Shown here piece after piece: positions 58,471 to 64,000 of a DNA stretch of 64,000 bases. The translations under genes and the position numbers were made by a program. The notes beneath the pieces are model-generated. The model made no database searches, was not told where the DNA came from, and saw only the letters and a list, made by a program, of their open reading frames with translations. Origin of the DNA: Candidatus Zixiibacteriota bacterium. Lineage in GTDB: Bacteria; Zixibacteria; MSB-5A5; GN15; FEB-12. The first letter of the stretch is position 1, and every line of letters begins with the position of its first letter. The DNA lies in contig JAVEYB010000011.1 of assembly GCA_034003725.1 (NCBI GenBank), positions 1 through 64,000 of the forward strand. Direction: 5' to 3'.

Positions 58471-59706
58471 ATGTTGCCACTTATCACACTCAAGCAATTC
58501 TGGAACGACCTTCGTCGGCAGAAGCTTCGCAGCGCCCTGACCATGTTCGGCATTTTCTGGGGCACGTGTTCGATCGTCCTGCTGTTCGCGTTCGGCAAGG
58601 GGATCGGAGACGCGCAGCTCAAGAGTCAGAAGGGGATGGGCGACAATATCGCCATTTTCTGGCCGGGCATTACGGCCAAGGAGTTTCGCGGGTTGCCGAA
58701 GGGACGGCATATCCAGCCGACCGAGGACGACGTTACGTTGATCAGGGAGAAGTCGGTGACGATCGGCCGGATATCGCCGGAGTTTCGCCGCTGGAACCAG
58801 ACGATCAAGCGCGGCCGCAACTCCAGCCTTCGCATGCTGGTCGGATGCTGGCCCGAATTCGGCGATATGCGCAACCTGATCCCGCAGGCCGGGTCGCGAT
58901 TTATTAATGAAATGGACCTGAAGGAACGGCGCCGGGTCGTTTTTATCGGCAATCTGCTGAAGGAGGACCTGTTCGGCCAGAACGAGGCGGTCGGCGAGCA
59001 GATCGAGATCAACGGCATGCCGTTTACGGTTATCGGGGTCATGAAGGACAAAAAGCAGAATTCCTCGTACGGCAGTCGAGACAGCCGGGTGGCGTTTATC
59101 CCGGCGTCGACATTCGGCACGATGTACTCCGCGCGCTGGATGAGCAATTTCGTGGTCCAGGCCAAAAAAGAGTACAGCATGGCGCAGGCCCGGCAGGAGA
59201 TCTACGACATACTCGGCGCCCGGTACAAGTTTGATCCCGAGGACCGCGAGGCGCTCGCGGTCTGGGATACCACGCGCGGATTCGAATTCCTCAAGACATT
59301 CTTCACAGCCTTCCAGTGGTTTCTGGTCGGTATCGGGATCTCCACGCTCATCACCGGCGGGATCGGCGTATCGAACATCATGAATGTCGTACTGGAGGAG
59401 CGCACGAAAGAGATCGGAATCAAGATGGCGCTGGGCGCCCGCAAGGGATACATCCTGCTGCAGTTCGTGCTCGAGACCCTGTTGATTACGGCGGTCGGGG
59501 GCGTTTTGGGGTTTCTGTTCGCGTGGCTGCTGGTCTCCCTTGTTCCGAGTTTCGGATTAACGGATTTCATCGGCGTTCCCCAGGTTAATCTCAACATCGG
59601 CGTGCTGGTGATCCTGCTGCTTGGAGTGGTGGGCTTTTTTGCGGGGATTTTCCCGGCCCGCCGCGCCGCGAACCTCCAGCCGGTACAGGCTCTCAAGCTT
59701 TTCTAG
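58471..59706 (+). CDS. MacB-like ABC transporter permease 1
   Basis: 411 residues: one N-terminal helix (SALTMFGIFWGTCSIVLLFAFG), a periplasmic MacB core domain (about 50-270) and three C-terminal helices ending in FFAGIFPARRAANLQPVQAL. The cytosolic coupling segment VVLEERTKEIGIKMALGARKGYILLQFVLE is the usual MacB/FtsX/LolCE motif. No ATPase domain is fused; the ATPase is the fourth gene of the operon. A second, related permease follows, so a LolCDE-like heterodimer is likely. Confidence 0.93.
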   Translation: MLPLITLKQFWNDLRRQKLRSALTMFGIFWGTCSIVLLFAFGKGIGDAQLKSQKGMGDNIAIFWPGITAKEFRGLPKGRHIQPTEDDVTLIREKSVTIGRISPEFRRWNQTIKRGRNSSLRMLVGCWPEFGDMRNLIPQAGSRFINEMDLKERRRVVFIGNLLKEDLFGQNEAVGEQIEINGMPFTVIGVMKDKKQNSSYGSRDSRVAFIPASTFGTMYSARWMSNFVVQAKKEYSMAQARQEIYDILGARYKFDPEDREALAVWDTTRGFEFLKTFFTAFQWFLVGIGISTLITGGIGVSNIMNVVLEERTKEIGIKMALGARKGYILLQFVLETLLITAVGGVLGFLFAWLLVSLVPSFGLTDFIGVPQVNLNIGVLVILLLGVVGFFAGIFPARRAANLQPVQALKLF

Positions 59707-59713
59707 GTGGCGC

Positions 59714-60970
59714 ATGAATTTCACGATGATGTACAACCTGTTCGTCCGCGACTTCCGCAAGCAAAAGAAGCGCATCACGCTGACCCTGGTGGCGCTCGCC
59801 TGGGGGACGATGTCGATCATGTTGCTGTTGGCGTTCGGCGAGGGGCTGCACCGGCAGATGGCGCTCAACGAGCGCGGTCTCGGCAACAATATCGGTGTGT
59901 TGTGGGGCGGTCAGACGACAAAAGCATTCAAGGGGCTGGGCAAGGGTCGGCCGATCCGATTTGTCGCTGAAGACCCGGAGTACATTGCCGCTCGTATCCC
60001 GGAGATCAAGCAGATTGCGGGAGAGTATCACCGGTGGGGCGTGCAGATCCGTCACGGCGAGATGATCGTCAGCGAACACATCACGGGAATCCACCCGAGT
60101 TACGAAGACATGCGTTTTCATATCCCGCAGTCCGGGGGTCGCATGATCAATCAGATCGACATGGACAAACGTCGTCGCGTGGCGTTCCTCGGTTGGGATC
60201 TGAAGGAGCGGTTGTTCGGGGAGAGCGACGCTATCGGCAAACAGATACTGGTCAACTCCATTCCGTTCACCGTGATCGGGGTCATGGCGGAGAAGATGCA
60301 GATGAGCAGCTACGAAGGAATGGATGAAGACTTGCTCGCGATGCCGTCGACCACGTTCAAGGCGATTTTCGGCGATCCGTGGCTGGACAATATCGTCTAC
60401 CAGCCGCACGATCCCGGCGACATGCCGGCGATCGAGAAGAAACTTTACGAGATACTCGGCGCCAAATACAAGTTCGACCCGACCGACGATCGCGCGCTCT
60501 CTATCTGGGACGTGGTTGCGGGACAGCAGGAGTTTGCAAACATCATGATCGGCATCAAGATGTTTCTTGGGATAATCGGATCGCTGACGCTGCTCATCGC
60601 CGGCGTCGGGGTGGCCAATATCATGTATGTATCGATCAAAGAGCGCACGCGCGAGATCGGCATCAAGATGGCGGTCGGCGCCAAGAGGAAGCTCATCCTG
60701 TCGCAATTCCTGACTGAAGCCGTGATGATTACGTTCACCGGGGGAGCGGTCGGCATGACGATCAGCTACCTGCTGACGGAGGGTTTCAAGCGCGTGCCGC
60801 TCGGTCCGGAGGCGGCCGATGTGATAGATTTTATGGGTCGGCCGACCGTATCGTTCGAAATCGGCCTGATCGTTGTGGGGATACTCGGTCTTATGGGGCT
60901 TTTGTCGGGCCTGTTCCCCGCCATGCGAGCGGCGTCGGTGAACCCGGTGGAGTCGCTTCGTTATGAGTAA
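59714..60970 (+). CDS. MacB-like ABC transporter permease 2
   Basis: 418 residues, clearly paralogous to permease 1: helix RITLTLVALAWGTMSIMLLLAFGEG, core domain with FRFVAED and MRFHIPQSGGRMINQIDMDKRRRVAFLG, coupling segment VSIKERTREIGIKMAVGAKRKLILSQFLTEAV and three C-terminal helices ending [20 protein letters not shown]. Start at the ATG at 59714 with AGGTGG before it; an earlier in-frame start at 59621 lies inside permease 1. It probably pairs with permease 1. Confidence 0.93.
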   Translation: MNFTMMYNLFVRDFRKQKKRITLTLVALAWGTMSIMLLLAFGEGLHRQMALNERGLGNNIGVLWGGQTTKAFKGLGKGRPIRFVAEDPEYIAARIPEIKQIAGEYHRWGVQIRHGEMIVSEHITGIHPSYEDMRFHIPQSGGRMINQIDMDKRRRVAFLGWDLKERLFGESDAIGKQILVNSIPFTVIGVMAEKMQMSSYEGMDEDLLAMPSTTFKAIFGDPWLDNIVYQPHDPGDMPAIEKKLYEILGAKYKFDPTDDRALSIWDVVAGQQEFANIMIGIKMFLGIIGSLTLLIAGVGVANIMYVSIKERTREIGIKMAVGAKRKLILSQFLTEAVMITFTGGAVGMTISYLLTEGFKRVPLGPEAADVIDFMGRPTVSFEIGLIVVGILGLMGLLSGLFPAMRAASVNPVESLRYE

Positions 60971-61709
60971 TAGTATGTCAACCCGTTACGTCGAAAACGC
61001 CACAGGGGTAAATGAGACCATGACTGAGACGATTATCGATATGCGCAGCGTGCGCAAAGCATACAAGACGGGCCGGGTGACGTTCGAGGCCCTCAAGGGT
61101 GTTGACTGTCACATCAAGCGGGGCGAGTTTGTCGGCGTGGTCGGCCCATCGGGTTCGGGCAAATCGACGCTGATGAACATTATGGGATGTCTTGATGTCC
61201 CGACCGACGGCGAGTACCGTCTCGAGGGACAGATGGTCAATACCATGTCGGCGAACCAGCTGGCCGACATCCGCAACCGCACGGTCGGGTTTGTTTTTCA
61301 GGCCTTCAACCTGTTGCCATACGCAACGGCGTTCGAGAATGTCGAAGTCCCGCTGCTCTTCGCCAAAGTGGGCGGAAGAAAACGTCGCGAGCGCGTGGTG
61401 GAGCTGCTGTCTCGTGTCGGCCTCGCCGACAAGCTCAGCAACCGGCCGACCGAGATGTCGGGCGGTGAGATGCAGCGGGTGGCTATCGCCCGTGCGCTTG
61501 CCAACGAGCCGGACATCATTCTCGCCGACGAGCCGACGGGGAATCTGGATTCTAAATCCGGGGAAGCGATCGTCAGGTTGTTCGATGAACTTCACGAGTC
61601 GGGGAAGACAATCGTCATCATCACGCACGACGCCAATATCGCCAAACACGGTCAGCGGATAATCCGCATCAAAGACGGCCTGATCGAAACCAACGGCAAT
61701 CTGAAGTAA
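60963..61709 (+). CDS. ABC transporter ATPase (MacB/LolD type)
   Basis: 248 residues: Walker [11 protein letters not shown]-loop [17 protein letters not shown], signature [15 protein letters not shown], Walker [17 protein letters not shown] and H-loop [13 protein letters not shown] is specific to the LolD/MacB group. It powers the two permeases. The frame starts at 60963, overlapping permease 2 by 8 bases; [18 protein letters not shown] at 61020 is an alternative start that fits the family better. Confidence 0.94.
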   Translation: MSNSMSTRYVENATGVNETMTETIIDMRSVRKAYKTGRVTFEALKGVDCHIKRGEFVGVVGPSGSGKSTLMNIMGCLDVPTDGEYRLEGQMVNTMSANQLADIRNRTVGFVFQAFNLLPYATAFENVEVPLLFAKVGGRKRRERVVELLSRVGLADKLSNRPTEMSGGEMQRVAIARALANEPDIILADEPTGNLDSKSGEAIVRLFDELHESGKTIVIITHDANIAKHGQRIIRIKDGLIETNGNLK

Positions 61710-61744
61710 GCTGCGCGGGCCGGCGTTCGGCGGGCTGCCGGTGG

Positions 61745-62917
61745 CTAGTCCGGCTGCGGTTTGAAGCGATAGAGTTTGCCGTCGAATGCCAGAACGTACA
61801 ACTCGTTGTTCTGGTCGGTTCCAAACGACGATATTGACAGGCCGGAATCCAGCAATCGAGTCACGCTCGCGTTCCCGGATTCGTAGGAGAGTCCCCACAT
61901 CCGCCCGGAGAGAAAGTCCGCGTAAATATAGATGCCTGCCAGCGACCCAACGAGGTTCCCTCGATACACGTACCCGCCGGTGATGGATTTGCCTTCGTTG
62001 TGGGAGTATTCGGCTATCGGAAGGATCAGCCCGGCGGTATCGCATTCTTGAGCATTGTAGCACCGGGATCCTTCCATGATGTTCCAGCCGTAGTTGCCTC
62101 CGGCGACGATAAGGTCCACTTCCTCGATCTGGTTCTGCCCGACATCGGCCGCCCACAGTTGCCCGGTGGGCGGGTCAAACGAGAACCTCCAGGGGTTACG
62201 CAGCCCCCACGCATAGATTTCCTCGGCAAAGCCTTCGGTATTTCCCGCATACGGATTGTCCCGAGGAATGCCGTACGCTTTTCCGCCTGACGGGTTGTCG
62301 ATATCGATGCGGAGAATGCTACCAAGCAGGGTTCGCCGGTCCTGACCGTTGTCCTGCGGGTCCCCGGCGCTGCCGCCGTCGCCGACGCCGATGTAGAGGT
62401 ATCCGTCGGGCCCGAACTTGAGGCAACCGCCGTTGTGATTGGAATAGGGTTGCCGAAAGGAGAGAATCTCAAACTCGCTGGCGGCATCGGCGCTGTCGGG
62501 ATTGGAGGCGCTGACCGAAAAGCGGCTGATCACGGTACGGTCCGGGCCGGCGGCAGTATAGTTCACGTAGAAATAACCGTTGGCGGCATACTCGGGATGA
62601 AACGCGAGTCCCAGCAGCCCCTCCTCCCAGCCCGCATCGTCGACCCGCGACGTAATGTCAAGAAAGAGCGTTCGCACGTTCGTTGCGGAGTCGTTTTCAA
62701 TCACCCAGATTCGTCCGGGCTGCTCGACGACGAAGAGACGGTTCGTACCGTCATCGGGCCACGCCAGATCCAAAGGCTGCTCGAACGTCAGGTTGGGGAA
62801 AGCGGGTTCCAGCCGCACGGCGGCTGTGATGTGTGTGCCGTTCTCGGTAGTGCTTTCGGACGAGCAGCCGGCGAACAGGACCACAGACCACAACATCAGG
62901 CATATCTTCCGAATCAT
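61745..62917 (-). CDS. PQQ-dependent sugar dehydrogenase (glucose/sorbosone type) lipoprotein
   Basis: 390 residues with lipoprotein signal MIRKICLMLWSVVLFAGCSS (Cys 18) and a six-bladed propeller: FEQPLDLAWPDDGTNRLFVVEQPGRIWVI, EEGLLGLAFHPEYAANGYFYVNYTA, FRQPYSNHNGGCLKFGPDGYLYIGVGDGGSAGDPQDNGQ, EIYAWGLRNPWRFSFDPPTGQLWAADVGQNQIEEVD and ITGGYVYRG. These are the motifs of soluble glucose dehydrogenase and aldose sugar dehydrogenases; the His in NHNGG is the likely catalytic base. Start at 62917 is supported by GAGGA; longer upstream frames are not coding. Confidence 0.92.
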   Translation of the reverse strand: MIRKICLMLWSVVLFAGCSSESTTENGTHITAAVRLEPAFPNLTFEQPLDLAWPDDGTNRLFVVEQPGRIWVIENDSATNVRTLFLDITSRVDDAGWEEGLLGLAFHPEYAANGYFYVNYTAAGPDRTVISRFSVSASNPDSADAASEFEILSFRQPYSNHNGGCLKFGPDGYLYIGVGDGGSAGDPQDNGQDRRTLLGSILRIDIDNPSGGKAYGIPRDNPYAGNTEGFAEEIYAWGLRNPWRFSFDPPTGQLWAADVGQNQIEEVDLIVAGGNYGWNIMEGSRCYNAQECDTAGLILPIAEYSHNEGKSITGGYVYRGNLVGSLAGIYIYADFLSGRMWGLSYESGNASVTRLLDSGLSISSFGTDQNNELYVLAFDGKLYRFKPQPD

Positions 62918-62963
62918 ATTGTCCTCGCGGGTGCAGAATGACCGATCCGTTTTCCGTACAACA

Positions 62964-63443
62964 CTACCGGTGCGTGGCCGGTTCGGCAGTTTCGGAACGG
63001 GAGGTCCAGCTGATTGCCCGGAAGCCGCCCGTGACGGTATAGGCGAGGATAATGATCGATATCCATCGGATAGCGCCGGAGCGTACGTCGAAGCGGTGCA
63101 GGAGAAACTGCGTGAGGGTGACGGAGCCGGTCTGACGCGAATGCTTTCGCAGCCGTTCGGCGAGAACGAACCAGTTGAACAGGTATCCGGCGGCGATACC
63201 GGGCACGATCCAGAAGGCGGCCATGCCCGTGGCAAACGCCTCACCCACCAGTCCCAGCATGACCCAGCCGGATTCCGACGATGCCGACGCCGAAAGGGCG
63301 GCCGCCCAGGGGCCGAGTTCGCGGTTGGCCAGGACAAAGTCGTCCTCGGTTTTCTTGCGCAGCCTGGTGGAATACAGCCCCACCCCGATGAAAAACAGGG
63401 AGTACACGACGAACGATGCGATGAGTAAGGTCTGATTGTCCAC
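62964..63443 (-). pseudogene. truncated sodium:solute symporter (SSS/PutP-like) with internal deletion
   Basis: 159 residues, against about 500 in the family. The first part is a normal SSS N-terminus: TLLIASFVVYSLFFIGVGLYSTRLRKKTEDDFVLANRELGPWAAALSASASSESGWVMLGLVGEAF, WIVPGIAAGYLFNWFVLAERLR and QFLLHRF. Then IRWISIIILA runs straight into YTVTGGFRAISWT, which in PutP lies some 45 residues later, and the frame ends 11 codons beyond. So an internal in-frame deletion and loss of the last 300 residues are evident. Start GTG at 63443 with AAGGAGG. Unlikely to transport. Confidence 0.85.
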
Positions 63444-63659
63444 AGCGGTCCCTCCTTCGCTCACCCGATCCGGTCGACCGGGGCGTGCGCGTTCCGACAA
63501 ATTCCGGAGCATGTCGGTGGCGGTCAACTATTTTCTGAGATTGACGACTGTATCGATCTATGCCATCGTATTCAGTGGCCGGGCGGAGTGTTATTCTGCA
63601 TCCGTGTGAATAGAGGATACGAAATCTCCGTGAATGGGAAAAACTTTCCGGATGTTTCG

Positions 63660-63687
63660 TTGACAAAACCGAAAAATGGTGTATCTT
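63660..63687 (+). promoter_or_regulatory. promoter of the gene at 63940
   Basis: Perfect TTGACA (63660) and TATCTT (63682) with a 16-base spacer. Predicted start near 63694, which leaves a leader of about 245 bases. Confidence 0.65.
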
Positions 63688-63693
63688 GTCCTC

Positions 63694-63939
63694 GCTCACA
63701 TCATTTCCCCCCTGGAAACCCTGTCTGTCAACCCCTCCTTGTGTGCTCAAACCCCAGACAGGGTTTCTGCTGTCTGGAACGGTCGCGAGAGTGACGCTGC
63801 AGTCTGAGCGAGCCCGGAGGTGAACGGATTGCCCACGGAGGGCCGTTATCCGGCATTACCGGAGGGCTGTCGGTCAGCCAGCAACACCTCCGTGCAGGAT
63901 TCCCTTGAGAGTACAGGACCAAGCACAGGGAGCTCTCAC
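63694..63939 (+). promoter_or_regulatory. structured 5' leader with mutually exclusive hairpins
   Basis: AAACCCTGTCTG (63716-63727) can pair perfectly with CAGACAGGGTTT (63755-63766), while CCAGACAG (63754-63761) can instead pair with CTGTCTGG (63770-63777). Further down, CGGAGGTG near 63811 pairs with CACCTCCG near 63888 around an inner hairpin GGCTG-TCGGT-CAGCC. No known riboswitch class is recognised. Confidence 0.5.
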
Positions 63940-64000
63940 ATGCGACACGCCTGTTTTCGGTTTTTCATTGCCGCACTGTGTGGATGCGTCGCCACCGCGA
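63940..64000 (+). CDS. start of a secreted protein, cut by the window end
   Basis: Only the first 20 residues are present: MRHACFRFFIAALCGCVATA, which looks like a signal peptide, possibly of a lipoprotein if the Cys is processed. GGGAG lies 8 bases before the ATG. The rest is outside the window, so no function can be given. Confidence 0.7.
   Translation, partial: MRHACFRFFIAALCGCVATA

Larger units (their letters stand above)
63444..63939. other. divergent intergenic region with a structured leader
   Basis: 496 bases between the symporter remnant and the plus-strand gene at 63940. The right half is a leader with several hairpins; the left half (63444-63659) shows nothing I can name. Confidence 0.55.

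Noticed and set aside
63694-63939. Cobalamin or SAM-I riboswitch
   Set aside because: Short stretches such as CAGCAACACCTCC and TGCAGGATTCC recall these classes, but the defining conserved boxes are missing or out of order.

Overview
The window looks like chromosome from an uncultured member of the FCB superphylum, most like candidate division Zixibacteria. The reasons are the mix of secreted proteins (a dockerin-like protein with cohesin-like features, a 2967-residue repeat protein ending in a YPNPFNPNT type sorting/FlgD-like domain), many lipoproteins with short lipobox signals, high G+C, and a SerC/SerA/DUF1015 cluster. The taxon is inferred from gene style, not from a marker gene. Bases 1-26 match the Illumina TruSeq adapter with one mismatch, so position 1 is probably a contig end. 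It lies inside a repeat array, where assemblies tend to break.

Layout. 1-1564: a REP-associated (Y1/HUH) transposase with arrays of 51-bp palindromic repeats on both sides, then a diverged intergenic repeat. 1565-6219 (minus): NAD-dependent epimerase, TPR lipoprotein, endonuclease/phosphatase-fold protein, lipoprotein. 6718-12518 (plus): ECF sigma factor, zinc anti-sigma factor, RND/MMPL exporter, LolA-like protein, outer-membrane barrel and DUF2892 protein, an envelope-transport module apparently run by its own sigma factor. 12619-17942: lipoproteins, MurQ and a dockerin-like protein. 18056-21593 (plus): divergent DprA-like protein, IMPACT/YigZ, PfkB kinase, PAP2 phosphatase and macro domain protein in one overlapping operon. 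21594-24566 (minus): serine-palmitoyltransferase-like enzyme, GNAT-like acyltransferase and lipoprotein, a candidate sphingolipid operon. 24886-28165 (minus): SerC, SerA and DUF1015 (serine synthesis). 28295-35568 (minus): prolyl oligopeptidase, SWIB protein with a histone-like tail, metallophosphoesterase, TrkH and TrkA. 36113-39269: tandem M32 carboxypeptidases.

39737-43379 is a compact, lower-G+C three-gene operon. It encodes an ImmA/IrrE peptidase fused to a TARG1/DarG-type macro domain, a P-loop NMP-kinase-like domain fused to an adenylosuccinate synthetase whose catalytic Asp is replaced by Ser (as described for phage PurZ), and a small DUF7002-like protein with features reminiscent of DarT ADP-ribosyltransferases. 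I consider this the best candidate for an undescribed system, possibly a DarTG-like toxin-antitoxin or defence module linked to purine nucleotide chemistry. It is followed by thyX, the giant secreted protein, an Smr protein, an M3 peptidase, an AlkC/AlkD-like protein, a MacAB-like exporter with two permeases, a sugar dehydrogenase, a broken sodium:solute symporter, and the start of a secreted protein behind a structured leader.

Three genes (ECF sigma factor, murQ, dprA-like) have a promoter -10 box only 5-10 bases before the start codon and no Shine-Dalgarno sequence, which suggests leaderless transcripts. Others have clear Shine-Dalgarno sequences, and I used these to trim several starts.
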